DNA from: an uncultured delta proteobacterium
Lineage (GTDB): Bacteria > Myxococcota_A > UBA9160 > JAFDET01
Length of the DNA: 64,000 nucleotides
Direction of reading: 5' to 3'
Assembly (NCBI GenBank): GCA_947259215.1
Contig: CAMYLJ010000016.1
Span: forward strand, 1-64,000
Positions 1 through 10,750 of the stretch are shown here, one piece after another (within the stretch, counting starts at the first letter, position 1; every line of letters starts with the position of its first letter). The notes beneath the pieces were generated by a model. That model saw nothing but the letters and a program-made list of their open reading frames with translations, was not told the DNA's origin and searched no databases. A program made the translations under genes and the position numbers.

Positions 1-1
1 C

Positions 2-2782
2 TACCCGCCGGACATGCTGGACCTGGACCTCGACCTGGAGGCGGACCTCGGGGTCGATACGGTGAAGCAGGCGGAGACGTTCGCGGCGATCCGCGAGGCG
101 TACGACATTCCCCGCGACGAGACGCTGAAGCTGCGGGACTACCCGACGCTGGCGCACACGATCCAGTTCGTGAAGGACCGTGCGCCGGGATTCGCCGCGG
201 CGCCGGTGTCCGACACCACGGCCAGCGCCCCCGAGGAGTCCGCGACCCGAGCGACCGGGTTGGAGGCGCCCCGGGGCGACCTCGCCGCCACCGAGCGCAT
301 CCCGCGTCGGGTGCCGGTCCCGGTGCTGCGGCCGCCGCTCGATCGCTGCGCGTCGAGCGGGGTCGGACTCGAGGCGGGCGCCCGCGTGCTGGTGATGCCG
401 GATGCGGGAGGCGTGTCCCGGGCGCTGGTGAAGCGACTGGAGGAGCGCGGCGTCCGCGTGCTGGCGCTCGATCCCGCCTGGGATGCAGAGGCTCTCGCGG
501 AGCAGATCTCCGCGTGGCGCGCCGAAGGTCCGATCCAGGGGGTCTACTGGCTCCCGGCGCTCGACGCGGCCGGCGAGCTGGCTGGTCTCGACCTGCCGGC
601 CTGGCGCGCCGCGCTGCGCCTGCGCGTGAAGCTCCTGTACACGACCATGCGCGCCCTCTACGACGACATCGCGACGCCCGACTGCTTCCTGGTCAGCGCG
701 ACGCGGCTCGGTGGTCTCCACGGCTACGGCGACGAGGGCGCGACTGCTCCCCTGGGCGGCGGCGTGGTGGGCTTCACCAAGGCGTTCGCCCGCGAGCGGC
801 CGGAGGCGCTGGTCAAGGCGGTGGACTTCGCGGCCAGCCGCAAGACGGCCGCCCTGGCCGACGCGCTGATCGCCGAGACCCTGGCCGATCGCGGCGCGGT
901 GGAGGTGGGCCTCCGCGACGGGGAGCGCTGGAGCGTGGCTCTGGCCGAGCAGCCGGTCTCCGACGGTGAGCCCGGTCTGGCGCTCGACGGCGACACGGTG
1001 TTCGCCGTGACTGGCGCCGCCGGCGGCATCGTGTCCGCCATCACGGATGATCTCGCGCGCGCCAGCGGCGGCGTCTTCCACCTGCTGGACGTGGTTCCCG
1101 AGCCGGATGCCGCCGACCCGGACCTGGCGCTCTTCGCGAGCGATCGCGACGCGCTTCGGCGCCGGATCTTCGAGCGCCTGCGCGCGGGAGGCGAGCGCGC
1201 CACCCCGGTGCAGGTGGAGCGAGAGCTGGCGCGATTCGAGCGGGCCCACGCGGCTCTCTCGGCGCTGGAGGCGGTGCGCGCGTCCGGCGGTCGCGCGACC
1301 TGGCACTGCGTGGACCTGTGCGACGGGGATGCCGTCGCCAAGGCCGTAGAGTCGATCCGCGCGGAGAGCGGGCGGGTCGACGTGCTGCTCCACGCCGCCG
1401 GGCTCGAGCGCAGCCGCGCGCTGCCGGACAAGGAGCCGGCCGAGTTCGACCTGGTCTTCGACGTGAAGTGCGACGGCTGGTTCAACCTGATGCGCGCCCT
1501 CGCCGAGACGCCGCCCCGCGCGGTGGTGGCCTTCAGCTCCATCGCCGGCCGCTTCGGGAACGCGGGCCAGACGGACTACAGCGCCGCCAACGACGTGCTG
1601 TGCAAGGGCGTCTCGAGCCTGCGGCGCACGCATCCGGAAATCCGGGGCATCGCGATCGACTGGACGGCCTGGGCCGACGTGGGCATGGCGACGCGCGGCT
1701 CGATCCCCCAGGTGATGGAGGCGGCGGGCATCGACATGCTGCCCGCCGAAGCGGGCATCCCCGTGGTGCGGCGCGAGCTCAGCGCCGGCGCGCGCCGTGG
1801 CGAAGTGCTGATCGGGGGGCGCCTGGGCGTCCTGCTGGCGGAACGCGATCCGGCGGGAGGGCTCGATCCCGAGACCGTCGAGACGGACGCGGGCCCCCTC
1901 GTCGCTGCGGTGACGGCCGCCGGCGTCCACGCGGGGTTCTGCGCCCGCACCCCGCTCGATCCCGCGGCGGAACCCTTCCTGGACCACCACCGCATCGAGG
2001 GTACGCCGGTGCTGCCGGGCGTGATCGGACTCGAGGCGTTCGTCGAGCTGGCCCGTGTCACGGCGGGGGGGCGGAGCCTGCAGGCGATCGAAGACGTGCG
2101 CTTCCTGGCGCCCTTCAAGTTCTACCGCGACGAGCCGCGCACCCTCGAGCCCTCGGCGCGGCTCGAACGCGAGGGCGGCGACCTGGTGGCCCGCTGTGCC
2201 CTGGTGGGACGTCGCAGCCTGGCGGGGCAGAGCGAGCCCCAGGTGACGACGCACTTCACGGCGTCGCTGCGATTCGGCGAAGAGCCCTCGAGCGCATCGG
2301 AGGCCGTGTCGCGGCCCGGCGAGGGGACCCGCGCCGTCGGCGCCGACGCCATCTACCGGGTCTACTTCCACGGGCCGGCCTTCCAGGTGCTGGCGTCGGC
2401 CTGGCGCGAGGGCGACCGGGCCGTCGGGCGCCTGGCGTCCCCACTGCCGCCGCTGTGCGGGGCGTCGGACGCACCGCTGGCCGCGGCGCCGCGGCTCGTC
2501 GAGCTGTGCTTCCAGACCGCCGGCGTGTGGGAGATCGGCACGACCGGGCGCATGGGGCTGCCGCAACGCATCGACCGGGTCTGGATCGCCCCCGATGCCA
2601 GCGAAGGTCCGGGAGAGCGACACGCCATCGTCTCTCCGCGCGACGACGGCAGCTTCGACGTGGACGTGGTGGACGAGGCGGGGCGGGTGCTGGTGCGGCT
2701 CGAGGGCTACGCCACCGCGCTCCTGCCCGAGCCGGTTGCCGACTCGCTGGGTGCGCCCCTGCGCGAGGCCATGGCCGGATGA
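2..2782 (+). CDS. PKS/PUFA-synthase-like protein, C-terminal part (ACP-KR-DH), 5' end outside window
   Basis: The reading frame is open at the left edge, so this is the C-terminal part of a longer multidomain synthase; the ATG at 14 is internal to an ACP domain. Counting from that ATG, residues 1-60 are an ACP-like domain whose phosphopantetheine motif reads LGVDTVKQ, with Thr where Ser is normal. Residues about 90-600 form a ketoreductase with its structural half, a nucleotide loop TGAAGG near 332 and the SS...Y...N catalytic pattern near 507-525. Residues about 650-910 form a hot-dog dehydratase with the HxxxGxxxxP pattern [10 protein letters not shown] near 657. It would reduce and dehydrate beta-ketoacyl chains. 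The stop overlaps the next start (ATGA), coupling it to the acyl-CoA carboxylase that would supply its extender unit. The product (polyketide, polyunsaturated lipid or another specialised lipid) cannot be told from this part. Confidence 0.85.
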   Translation, partial: YPPDMLDLDLDLEADLGVDTVKQAETFAAIREAYDIPRDETLKLRDYPTLAHTIQFVKDRAPGFAAAPVSDTTASAPEESATRATGLEAPRGDLAATERIPRRVPVPVLRPPLDRCASSGVGLEAGARVLVMPDAGGVSRALVKRLEERGVRVLALDPAWDAEALAEQISAWRAEGPIQGVYWLPALDAAGELAGLDLPAWRAALRLRVKLLYTTMRALYDDIATPDCFLVSATRLGGLHGYGDEGATAPLGGGVVGFTKAFARERPEALVKAVDFAASRKTAALADALIAETLADRGAVEVGLRDGERWSVALAEQPVSDGEPGLALDGDTVFAVTGAAGGIVSAITDDLARASGGVFHLLDVVPEPDAADPDLALFASDRDALRRRIFERLRAGGERATPVQVERELARFERAHAALSALEAVRASGGRATWHCVDLCDGDAVAKAVESIRAESGRVDVLLHAAGLERSRALPDKEPAEFDLVFDVKCDGWFNLMRALAETPPRAVVAFSSIAGRFGNAGQTDYSAANDVLCKGVSSLRRTHPEIRGIAIDWTAWADVGMATRGSIPQVMEAAGIDMLPAEAGIPVVRRELSAGARRGEVLIGGRLGVLLAERDPAGGLDPETVETDAGPLVAAVTAAGVHAGFCARTPLDPAAEPFLDHHRIEGTPVLPGVIGLEAFVELARVTAGGRSLQAIEDVRFLAPFKFYRDEPRTLEPSARLEREGGDLVARCALVGRRSLAGQSEPQVTTHFTASLRFGEEPSSASEAVSRPGEGTRAVGADAIYRVYFHGPAFQVLASAWREGDRAVGRLASPLPPLCGASDAPLAAAPRLVELCFQTAGVWEIGTTGRMGLPQRIDRVWIAPDASEGPGERHAIVSPRDDGSFDVDVVDEAGRVLVRLEGYATALLPEPVADSLGAPLREAMAG

Positions 2783-5700
2783 CCGGACCCTTCGGCCGCA
2801 TCGCTGTCGTGAACCGGGGCGAGACGGCGGTGCGGCTGATTCGCGCCGTGCGCGAGCTGGAGGCCGAACGCCCGTCGGGCCTGCGCTCGATCGCCCTCTA
2901 CACCGAGCCGGATCGCGGCTCGCTCTTCGTACGCGAGGCGGACGAAGCCTACGATCTGGGCTCCGCCAGCTTCGTCGACCCGCGCGACGGGGAGCGCAAG
3001 AACCGCTACCTGGACTACGCCGCCCTCGAACACGCCCTGCGCGAGACGGGCGCGGAGGCGGCCTGGGTCGGCTGGGGCTTCGTCGCCGAGCACACGCGCT
3101 TCGCCCAGCTGTGCCAGGACCTGGGCGTGGTCTTCATCGGACCCGATCCCGAGGTGATGGCGCGCCTGGGCGACAAGATCGGCTCCAAGCGCCTGGCGGA
3201 GAAGACGGGGGTGCCCGTGGCGCCCTGGAGCGGCGGTCCGGTGGAGAGCCTGGACGCGGCGCGCGCGTGCGCCGAGCGCCTGGGCTACCCGCTCATGGTC
3301 AAGGCGACCGCAGGCGGGGGAGGCCGCGGCATCCGCAAGCTGCGCGGCCCCGACGAGCTCGCCGGCGCCTTCGAGAGCGCGCGCGCGGAGGCGCTCAAGG
3401 GCTTCGGCGACGGCACCGTGTTCCTGGAGACGCTGCTCGAGGGAGCGCGGCACGTGGAGGTCCAGATCATCGCGGACGGTCAGGGCGCCACCTGGGCCCT
3501 CGGCGTGCGCGACTGCAGCATCCAGCGCCGCAACCAGAAGCTGCTGGAGGAAACCCCGTCCCCGGCCCTGGACGCGGAGCAGCAGCGGATGCTCTGCGAC
3601 GCGGCGGCGCGCCTCGCCGCTGCGGCCGGCTACCGCAACGCCGGCACGGTGGAGTTCCTGTACGACCCGAAGAGCCGCGCCTTCTCGTTCATGGAGGTGA
3701 ACGCGCGACTCCAGGTGGAGCACCCGGTCACGGAAGAGACGACCGGCGTCGACCTGGTCAAGCTCCAGATCCACGTGGCGCGCGGGGGACGGCTGGAGGG
3801 ACCCGCCCCGGAAGCCCGCGGCCACGCCATCGAGGTCCGTGTGAACGCCGAGGATCCCGAGCACGGTTTCGCGCCCGCGCCGGGCGAGATCGCGCTCTTC
3901 CGCGCCCCGGGTGGCCCTGGAGTCCGCGTGGACGCCGGCATCGCCGAGGGCGACCGGGTCGCCGCGGAGTTCGACTCGATGATCGCCAAGGTCATCGCCC
4001 GCGGGCGCGATCGCGCGGAGGCGCTCGCGCGTCTCGAGCGCGCGCTGGCCGAGATGCGGCTGGCGGTGCGCGGCGGAGCCAGCAACCAGGGCTTCCTGCT
4101 CGGCCTGGTCCGGCGGCCCGAGGTGCAGCGCGGCGAGGTGGACAACGCCTGGCTCGACGCTCTGGCGGCGCGCGGTGAGCACCTGCCCGAGCCCTACGGC
4201 GTCGCGGCCCTGGTCCAAGGCGCGATCGAGGCCTACGAGGACGGTTTCGTACGCGAGCGGGAGCAGTTCCTGGCGACGGCTACCCGGGGGCGCCCGCGCC
4301 TGCGCGACGAGGTGGGACGCGCCGGCGAGCTGCGCGTCGGCGGCCAGAGCTACGAGCCGCGGGTCTTCCGGCTGGGGCCCCAGTCCTACCGGATCCAGCT
4401 CGACGGGCGGACCGCCGACGCCCGGGTGGAGCACGTGGGACCGCTGGAGCGGCGCCTGCATCTTGGGACCCACACCTTCCGGGCCCTGTCCTGGAGCGAA
4501 GGCCTCGCCCAGGTGGTGGAGATCGACGGAATTCCCCACCGCCTGTCCCGCGACGACGCTGGGATCGTGCGAGCGCCGTCACCCGCCATCGTGCTCTCGA
4601 TTCCGGTGCAGGTGGGCGACGCCGTGGAGACCGGCGACCTGGTCGCGGTGCTCGAGGCCATGAAGACAGAGCTGCGCGTGCTGGCTCCCTGCGCCGGTCG
4701 CGTGCGCGAGATCGTGACCTCGACCCACTCCCAGGTCGATTCCGACGAGACGCTGGTCGTGCTGGAGACCCTGGAGCAGGAGGCCGGACATCCTGCGGGC
4801 GAACGGGTGTCGTTCGAAGCGGATGCAGAGGCCACGCCCGGGGGCGACGCGCGCACCCGCGCGCGGCACGCCCTCGACGAGCTGCGGTGCCTGATGCTCG
4901 GCTTCGACGTAGACCCGGCTGCTTCCGAGCGCCTGCTCGACGAGTGGCGCGCCGCCTGCGGCGAGCTGCCGGCAGCCGACCCGGAGCTGGCAGAGGCCGA
5001 GGACGCGGTGCTGGCCGCCTTCACCGACATCTGCGCGCTCTTCCGCGGCCGCCAGCCGGGCGAGGGCGCGGCCAGCGCCAGCAGCGAGGAGTACCTCTAC
5101 GGCTTCCTGCGCGCCCTCCCGGCTGCGGGCGCCGGCCTGCCCGAGTCCTTCCTCGACAAGCTCCGCCGCGCGCTGGCCCACTACGGCGTCGCGAGCCTGG
5201 AGCCGGGGCCGGCCCTGGAGGAGGCGCTGCTCTGGATCTGCAGGGCCCATCGACACATGGACGCCCAGGCAGCGGCGATCCTGCGTCTGCTGGGGCGCCG
5301 GCTCGACGAGCCGGAGCGCCTGGCGGCCCACGAGGGCGAGGTCCACCACGGGCTGCTGGACCGCATCGTCGAGGCCACCCGTGCCCGACATCCCGCCGTC
5401 AGCGATCTGGCGCGGGAGGTGCGGTACCAGAGCGTGGATCGTCACCTGGTCGAGGAGATCCGCGCGCGCGCCTACGCGGAGGCCGACGCCCACCTGGCGG
5501 CGTTGGCCGCGGGGGAGCCCGCCGAGCCGCACGTCTCGCCCCTGGTCGAGTGCCCCGAGCCGCTGGTGAACGTGCTGAGCGCGCGCTTCGCCGCAGCGGA
5601 CGGGCGGCTGCGCGAGCGGATGCTCGAGGTGCTGATGCGTCGCTACTACCGCTTGCGACCGCTCCAGGATCTGCGCACCCTGGAGGCGGACGGCTGCAGC

Positions 5701-8367
5701 GTTGCGAGCGCCGCCTACGAGCACGAGGGAGCGCGGATCCACGTGATGGCCACCTGTGCGCCGTGGGGCGAGCGCGAGGCCGCGGTGGGGGCGTTGCGTC
5801 CGCTCGTGGAGGCCGTGCCCGCCGGTAACGACGTGATGCTCGATCTCTATCTGTGGCAGGACGGTCCCCACGGCGAGCCGGACGCGGTGGTGGCCGAGCT
5901 GCGCTCCGTCATCGAGAGGGCCGGCTTCGGGCGCCCCCTGCGTCGGGTCGTCGGCGTGGTGGCCGCCCCCGGCTACGGCCCGGGCATGAGCTCCATGCAG
6001 CACTTCACCCTGCGCCCCGGGGAGGGCGGCTTCCAGGAGGAGCGGGTCTACCGCGGGATCCATCCCATGATGGCCAAGCGCCTCCAGCTCTGGCGCACGG
6101 GCCACTTCGAGATCGAGCGTCTGCCGTCGGTGGAGGACGTGTACGTCTTCCACGGCAAGGCCCGTTCCAATCCCCGGGACGAGCGGCTCTTCGCCTTCGC
6201 CGAGGTGCGCGACCTCACCCCCGTGCGCGACGCCGAAGGCCGGGTGCAGCGGCTTCCGTGCCTGGAGGGCATGCTGCTCGAGGCGCTGGCGACGATCCGG
6301 CGCTTCCAGGCGCAGCGCAGCGTGCGCCAGCGCCTGCACTGGAATCGCGTGCTCCTCTACCTCTGGCCTTCGCTGGACCTGACCGTCGAGGATCTCGACC
6401 GCCTGGCCCGGCGACTGGCGCCGTTCACCGAGGACCTGGGCATCGAGAAGGTGGTGATCCACGCGCTGCGACCGGATCCGGCATCCGGCGAGCTGCGGGT
6501 CTCGATCCTCCAGCTCACCAGCCCGGGGGACGGCAGCATCGCGTTCGCGATCAACGAGCCCTCCGCGGAGCCGATCCGCCCGCTCTCGGAGTACGGCCAG
6601 AAGGTGCTGCGCATGCGCCAGCGCGGGATGACCTATCCCTACGAGATCGTGCGCATGCTGGCGCCTCCCGCGGACGGGCCGCGCACCGTGTTCCCGCCCG
6701 GCTCGTTCGCCGAGTACGACCTGGATGCGGACGGGCGGCTGGTGCCCGTGGAGCGGCCGCCCGGCGAGAACACGGCCAATCTCGTGGTGGGCGTCGTGCG
6801 CAACGTGACGGAGCGTTACCCCGAGGGTATGAGCCGGGTGCTCCTGATGGGGGACCCGACCCACGAGATGGGCTCCTTCGCCGAGCCCGAATGCCGCCGG
6901 ATCATCGCGGCCCTGGATCTGGCCCGGAAGCTCGGCGTGCCCCTCGAGTGGATCGCCCTCTCGGCCGGCGCCAAGATCTCCATGGACAGCGGGACCGAGA
7001 ACCTCGACTGGACCGCGGCCGCCCTGCGCCAAATGATCGAGTTCACCCAGGACGGAGGCGAGATGAACATCGTCGTCGCCGGCGTCAACGTCGGCGGCCA
7101 GTCCTACTGGAACGCCGAGGCCACCATGCTGATGCACACCCGCGGCATCCTGGTGATGACCGCGGACGCATCGATGGTGCTGACGGGCAAGCAGGCGCTC
7201 GACTACTCGGGCGGAGTCTCGGCCGAGGACAACCAGGGCATCGGCGGCTACGACCGCATCATGGGTGTCAACGGCCAGGCCCAGTACTGGGCGTCCGACC
7301 TGGCGGAGGCCTGCCAGATCCTGCTCCGCTACTACGAGCACAGCTACGTGGAGCCGGGCGAGCGGTTCCCGCGCCAGGCCGCCACCACGGACCCGGCGGA
7401 TCGCGACATCCGCGACTGTCCCCACGCGGGCTCGGGCGAGGACGACTTCGCGCGGGTCGGTGACATCTTCCAGGACGACACCAACCCCGGCCGCAAACGC
7501 CCCTTCGACATTCGCAGCGTGATGCGGGCCGTGGTGGACCGGGACCATCCGCCGCTCGAGCGCTGGCAACACATGCGCGAGGCCGAGATGGCGGTGGTGT
7601 GGGACGCCCACCTGGGCGGCCACCCGGTCAGCGTCATCGGCTTCGACTCCAAGCCGATCGTCCGCCTCGGGCTCGTGCCCACCGACGGCCCGGACGCCTG
7701 GACCGCAGGCACGCTGTTTCCGCTTTCGTCCAAGAAGGTCGCGCGGGCGATCAATGCGGCCAGCGGCAATCGCCCCGTGGTGGTGGTCGCCAACCTGTCG
7801 GGCTTCGACGGCTCGCCGGAGTCCATGCGTCGCCTCCAGCTCGAGTACGGGGCGGAGATCGGCCGTGCGGTGGTGAACTTCCGCGGTCCGATCGTCTTCT
7901 GCGTGATCTCCCGCTACCACGGCGGTGCCTACGTCGTGTTCTCGCGCACCCTGAACGAGAACCTGGAGGTCGCCGCCCTCGAGGGCAGCTACGCCTCGGT
8001 GATCGGCGGCGCGCCCGCGGCGGCGGTGGTCTTCTCCCGCGAGGTCGAGCGCCGCACTCGCTCCGACGCGCGCCTGGAGGATCTCGACACGCAGATCGCG
8101 GGGGCGGGTGAGGCCGAGCGCGGGCGCTTGCGCGCGCGCTGGCACGAGCTGGCCGCCGAGGTGCGCACCGAGAAGCTGGGCGAGGTGGCGAGCGAGTTCG
8201 AGCAGGTCCACAGCGTGGAGCGCGCCCGCGAGGTGGGTTCGCTGCACGAGATCCTGCCCGCGGAGCGGCTGCGTCCCTACCTGATCGAAGCGGTGGAGCG
8301 CGGGATGGAACGCGAGCGGAAACGCTGGCATGCCGCGCGCCCGGCCGGCCCGGAACGCGCGCGATGA
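2779..8367 (+). CDS. Single-chain acetyl/acyl-CoA carboxylase (BC-BCCP-central-CT), 1862 aa
   Basis: Biotin-dependent carboxylation of acetyl-CoA (or a related acyl-CoA) to malonyl-CoA is predicted. Residues 1-480 are a biotin carboxylase: an ATP-grasp Gly-rich loop [11 protein letters not shown] and the motifs [19 protein letters not shown] are plain. A biotin carrier follows near residues 595-670 with EAMKTE, biotinyl Lys about 629. Residues about 690-1290 resemble the central region of eukaryotic ACC ([35 protein letters not shown]). Residues about 1300-1860 hold both carboxyltransferase halves ([32 protein letters not shown]; later [16 protein letters not shown]). Most bacteria split ACC into accA-D; this is the fused, eukaryote-like layout. 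The ATG at 2779 overlaps the upstream stop and the stop overlaps the next gene (ATGA at both ends). Substrate preference is not visible. A long antisense ORF here is a high-GC shadow. Confidence 0.92.
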   Translation: MTGPFGRIAVVNRGETAVRLIRAVRELEAERPSGLRSIALYTEPDRGSLFVREADEAYDLGSASFVDPRDGERKNRYLDYAALEHALRETGAEAAWVGWGFVAEHTRFAQLCQDLGVVFIGPDPEVMARLGDKIGSKRLAEKTGVPVAPWSGGPVESLDAARACAERLGYPLMVKATAGGGGRGIRKLRGPDELAGAFESARAEALKGFGDGTVFLETLLEGARHVEVQIIADGQGATWALGVRDCSIQRRNQKLLEETPSPALDAEQQRMLCDAAARLAAAAGYRNAGTVEFLYDPKSRAFSFMEVNARLQVEHPVTEETTGVDLVKLQIHVARGGRLEGPAPEARGHAIEVRVNAEDPEHGFAPAPGEIALFRAPGGPGVRVDAGIAEGDRVAAEFDSMIAKVIARGRDRAEALARLERALAEMRLAVRGGASNQGFLLGLVRRPEVQRGEVDNAWLDALAARGEHLPEPYGVAALVQGAIEAYEDGFVREREQFLATATRGRPRLRDEVGRAGELRVGGQSYEPRVFRLGPQSYRIQLDGRTADARVEHVGPLERRLHLGTHTFRALSWSEGLAQVVEIDGIPHRLSRDDAGIVRAPSPAIVLSIPVQVGDAVETGDLVAVLEAMKTELRVLAPCAGRVREIVTSTHSQVDSDETLVVLETLEQEAGHPAGERVSFEADAEATPGGDARTRARHALDELRCLMLGFDVDPAASERLLDEWRAACGELPAADPELAEAEDAVLAAFTDICALFRGRQPGEGAASASSEEYLYGFLRALPAAGAGLPESFLDKLRRALAHYGVASLEPGPALEEALLWICRAHRHMDAQAAAILRLLGRRLDEPERLAAHEGEVHHGLLDRIVEATRARHPAVSDLAREVRYQSVDRHLVEEIRARAYAEADAHLAALAAGEPAEPHVSPLVECPEPLVNVLSARFAAADGRLRERMLEVLMRRYYRLRPLQDLRTLEADGCSVASAAYEHEGARIHVMATCAPWGEREAAVGALRPLVEAVPAGNDVMLDLYLWQDGPHGEPDAVVAELRSVIERAGFGRPLRRVVGVVAAPGYGPGMSSMQHFTLRPGEGGFQEERVYRGIHPMMAKRLQLWRTGHFEIERLPSVEDVYVFHGKARSNPRDERLFAFAEVRDLTPVRDAEGRVQRLPCLEGMLLEALATIRRFQAQRSVRQRLHWNRVLLYLWPSLDLTVEDLDRLARRLAPFTEDLGIEKVVIHALRPDPASGELRVSILQLTSPGDGSIAFAINEPSAEPIRPLSEYGQKVLRMRQRGMTYPYEIVRMLAPPADGPRTVFPPGSFAEYDLDADGRLVPVERPPGENTANLVVGVVRNVTERYPEGMSRVLLMGDPTHEMGSFAEPECRRIIAALDLARKLGVPLEWIALSAGAKISMDSGTENLDWTAAALRQMIEFTQDGGEMNIVVAGVNVGGQSYWNAEATMLMHTRGILVMTADASMVLTGKQALDYSGGVSAEDNQGIGGYDRIMGVNGQAQYWASDLAEACQILLRYYEHSYVEPGERFPRQAATTDPADRDIRDCPHAGSGEDDFARVGDIFQDDTNPGRKRPFDIRSVMRAVVDRDHPPLERWQHMREAEMAVVWDAHLGGHPVSVIGFDSKPIVRLGLVPTDGPDAWTAGTLFPLSSKKVARAINAASGNRPVVVVANLSGFDGSPESMRRLQLEYGAEIGRAVVNFRGPIVFCVISRYHGGAYVVFSRTLNENLEVAALEGSYASVIGGAPAAAVVFSREVERRTRSDARLEDLDTQIAGAGEAERGRLRARWHELAAEVRTEKLGEVASEFEQVHSVERAREVGSLHEILPAERLRPYLIEAVERGMERERKRWHAARPAGPERAR

Positions 8368-9104
8368 CGGGACTGGGATGGCTGCTCCTGCCCCAGCAGG
8401 CGGTGCCCGACGACGACGACTGGCTGTCTGCGCCCGAGCGGGAGGTCTTGTCGCGGCTGCGCTTCGCGGCCCGTCGCCGCGACTGGCGCCTGGGTCGCTG
8501 GGCGGCGAGGGAGGCGCTTCGCCGCGGACCCGAAGCCTGGCTCGACGGCACGCCGCTCGCGCACGTCGCGATCGTCTCCGATGCGGACGGTGCTCCCCAC
8601 GTGGTGCGGCCGCGGGGTCTCGAGCCGTGCGCGATCTCGCTGAGTCACCGGGACGGGCGAGCCCTGGTCGCGCTGGCAGGCCCCGACGTGCGCGTGGGCT
8701 GCGACCTGGAGCGGATCGAGCCGCGCAGCGACGCCTTCCTCCGCGACTACTTCACGACGGCCGAGGGCCGGCTGCTCGAACAGCGGGGTGCAGACGAGCG
8801 CGACCGCACCGCAAATCTGATCTGGAGCGCGAAGGAGAGCGCGGTGAAGGTGCTCGGGACGGGTTGGCGCGTCGACACGCGCAGCGTCGAGGTGCAGCAG
8901 ATCGGGGAGCCGGGAACTGGCTGGCGTCCGCTGCGGGTGCGCTGCGACGGGCTCCCGCGGCCGCTGGCGGGCTGGTGGCGCCAGGAGGGCGAGCTGCTCG
9001 CCAGCGTGCTGGCGTCGCCGCCGCCGGATCCGCCGCGGCGGCTCGCGGCCCCGGCTACAGGCCGGCCCGCGCCACCCGAGCCAGCTCGTCCACCTTTGCG
9101 ATGA
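8364..9104 (+). CDS. 4'-phosphopantetheinyl transferase, Sfp type
   Basis: The enzyme moves phosphopantetheine from CoA to the serine of carrier proteins. The family signatures are clear: ISLSHRDGRALVALA, the metal-binding VGCDLERIE and the WSAKESAVKVLG motif. Its length, 246 residues, is usual. It starts on an ATG overlapping the carboxylase stop by four bases, so it belongs to the PKS-carboxylase operon and probably activates that megasynthase. The last 40 or so residues are Pro/Arg/Ala-rich and run 50 bases into the convergent Crp-family gene, so the extreme C-terminus may carry no function. Confidence 0.93.
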   Translation: MTGLGWLLLPQQAVPDDDDWLSAPEREVLSRLRFAARRRDWRLGRWAAREALRRGPEAWLDGTPLAHVAIVSDADGAPHVVRPRGLEPCAISLSHRDGRALVALAGPDVRVGCDLERIEPRSDAFLRDYFTTAEGRLLEQRGADERDRTANLIWSAKESAVKVLGTGWRVDTRSVEVQQIGEPGTGWRPLRVRCDGLPRPLAGWWRQEGELLASVLASPPPDPPRRLAAPATGRPAPPEPARPPLR

Positions 9105-9855
9105 CCACCCGACGACCGTCTCGTTGGATCAGGCCCTCGTCCTCCAGATCGCGCAGGCTGCCGTTCACCGTCTGGCGGGTCGAGCCCACCAGGGTCGCCA
9201 GCTCCGACTGGGTGATCTCGAAGTCGAGCACGCGCTGACCGCCCTCGGTCTGGCCGAAGTCCTCCGCCAGCTCGAGCAGGATTCCCGCCACGCGCGCCTT
9301 CACGTCCTTGAAGACCAGGTTCTCCACCCGGTTCTGGATCCGCTTCATGCGCTGGCCGATCTGGCGCGTGATCTCGAGGACGAGCCCGGGGTGGGCGGAG
9401 AGGACCTGCTGGAAGGAATCCAGGGGGATCTTCCAGACGCGCGAGGGGTGCACGGCCGCGGCGAAGCTCTCGCGCGGGAAGGCGCCGAAGGCGCTGAGCT
9501 CGCCGAACACCTCGCCCGGGGCCACGTAGCCGAAGGTCGTCTCGTCGCCGTCCTTGGACAGGCGGTAGATCCGTACCAGGCCCCGCTCCAGGAGGTACAG
9601 CGAGCTCGGGTGCGTAGCCGGCGTGAAGACGGTCGCGCCGCGATCCCAGTCGCGGTGGGTCGCGTGGCCCAGAATCTCCCGCATCTGCTCTTCGCTGAGC
9701 TCGCGCAGCCAGCCGGAGGTGGGGACGTGCCAGTCTTCTTCTTCCAGGGTCCTGTGCCTCGGACGCCAGAGTAGACGGCGTCGCGCTCCACAGAAAGGGG
9801 GAGGTTCCGGGCCGACTCGGCGTCCGGGGAATCCCCCAGGGGTGGTCGGTCGCAT
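9055..9855 (-). CDS. Crp/Fnr-family transcriptional regulator
   Basis: A cyclic-nucleotide-binding-type beta barrel (GEVFGELSAFGAFPRES) is followed by a dimerisation helix and a winged helix-turn-helix (ITQSELATLVGSTRQTVNGSLRDLEDEGL). No N-terminal cysteine cluster is present, so it is not an iron-sulfur FNR; the ligand is unknown. The only in-frame ATG (9855) gives 266 residues with an odd Pro/Arg-rich leader, and sits at the edge of a hairpin just after the ferredoxin reductase stop. A CTG at 9747 would give about 230 residues, closer to family size. It may be transcribed with the rnf operon or from its own promoter inside 9750-9850. Control of the upstream redox operon is plausible but unproven. 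The 3' end overlaps the transferase gene on the other strand. Confidence 0.85.
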   Translation of the reverse strand: MRPTTPGGFPGRRVGPEPPPFCGARRRLLWRPRHRTLEEEDWHVPTSGWLRELSEEQMREILGHATHRDWDRGATVFTPATHPSSLYLLERGLVRIYRLSKDGDETTFGYVAPGEVFGELSAFGAFPRESFAAAVHPSRVWKIPLDSFQQVLSAHPGLVLEITRQIGQRMKRIQNRVENLVFKDVKARVAGILLELAEDFGQTEGGQRVLDFEITQSELATLVGSTRQTVNGSLRDLEDEGLIQRDGRRVVIAKVDELARVARAGL

Positions 9856-9874
9856 GCCGGCCTTCGGGGCCGGC
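9856..9874. terminator. Perfect GC hairpin after the rnf operon
   Basis: A 7-bp stem GCCGGCC/GGCCGGC with loop TTCGG begins one base after the stop codon of the ferredoxin reductase gene on the minus strand. It has no T-run, so it may be a Rho-assisted terminator, an attenuator or an RNA-stability hairpin. It abuts the ATG of the crp-like gene. Confidence 0.5.
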
Positions 9875-10750
9875 TCAGTACACCAGCTCCACCCAGCGCC
9901 TGCCGGCCATCAGCTCGGCCTTGCGACGCTCCCACTTCGGCTTGGAGCCGGCCAGGGCCGCGAACACGACGTCCAGCTCCGCGAGCATCTTCTCCAACCC
10001 GGCCACGTAGACGTAGGTCTTCGGGCTCCCGATCATCTCCCACAGCTCCGCGGACCGCTCCTGGATCGCCTCCTGCCAGGCGATGGAATCGCTCCAGCTG
10101 GGGCGCGAGGACAGGGCCCGGAACGCCTCGAAGGTCTCCTCGTCGTAGTACTGGGCGAAGTCGTCGCGCTCGTCGTTCATGTAGAGCATCTCGAGTCCGC
10201 TGCGCGCGCCGTAGAAGAGCCAGACCCGTCCCCGCCAGTCGGGGACGTTGCGGTAGATGTGTTTGACCAGCCCGCGGAATGGCGCGATCCCGGTACCGCT
10301 TCCGATCAGGATCAGGTTGGCGTCCATCTCGTCCGGCACCTCGAAGGGCATCCCGACCGGGCCGCTGATGGTCAGGTCGTCGCCCGGCCGCAGGTCGCAC
10401 AGGTAGTTGGAGGCGACGCCGGGGAATTCCTCGCCGCTGTACTCGTCCATGTAGCTGCAGCGCCGCACGCAGATCTTGATGCGGGGTCTTCCCGCCTCGC
10501 CGGGCTCCGGCAGGTCGGCCACGCTGTAGAGCCGGAAGTGGTGCGCGTGGCCGAACTCCGCGGCCCCGGGGGCGACCACGCCGATGCTCTGTCCGAGCTG
10601 GAACTCGAAGTCGGGGCGGTCCACGTCCAGCACCAGCTCGCGGACCTCGGTCTCGGTCGTCTCGGCCGTGATCCGCTCGCTGGACACGACCGTGGCGCGG
10701 TAGCGCGTACCGCTGTCGTAGTCCGCCAGATGCTTGATGGCGTCGCTCAT
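9875..10750 (-). CDS. Plant-type ferredoxin-NAD(P)+ reductase
   Basis: This flavoprotein would pass electrons between ferredoxin and NADP(H). The FAD motif RLYSVA, the cofactor segment GVASNYLCDLRPGDDLTISG, the pyridine-nucleotide motif GSGTGIAPFRG and a C-terminal aromatic ending (RRWVELVY, compare the WxVEVY ending of chloroplast FNR) all point to the plant-type FNR family rather than to bacterial Fpr or NqrF. I chose the ATG at 10750 because GAGGAGG lies just upstream; the frame stays open further 5' with only low-complexity sequence. It gives 291 residues. It is the last gene of the apbE-rnf-PFOR operon, overlapping the previous gene by four bases, so it probably exchanges electrons with the same ferredoxin pool as PFOR and Rnf. 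A BoxA-like reductase is the main alternative. Confidence 0.88.
   Translation of the reverse strand: MSDAIKHLADYDSGTRYRATVVSSERITAETTETEVRELVLDVDRPDFEFQLGQSIGVVAPGAAEFGHAHHFRLYSVADLPEPGEAGRPRIKICVRRCSYMDEYSGEEFPGVASNYLCDLRPGDDLTISGPVGMPFEVPDEMDANLILIGSGTGIAPFRGLVKHIYRNVPDWRGRVWLFYGARSGLEMLYMNDERDDFAQYYDEETFEAFRALSSRPSWSDSIAWQEAIQERSAELWEMIGSPKTYVYVAGLEKMLAELDVVFAALAGSKPKWERRKAELMAGRRWVELVY

Noticed and set aside
4579-8331. 1250-codon open frame on the minus strand inside the carboxylase gene
   Set aside because: It is antisense to a gene with clear domain matches; long antisense frames arise readily at this GC content and the translation (His/Arg/Leu-rich) resembles nothing known.
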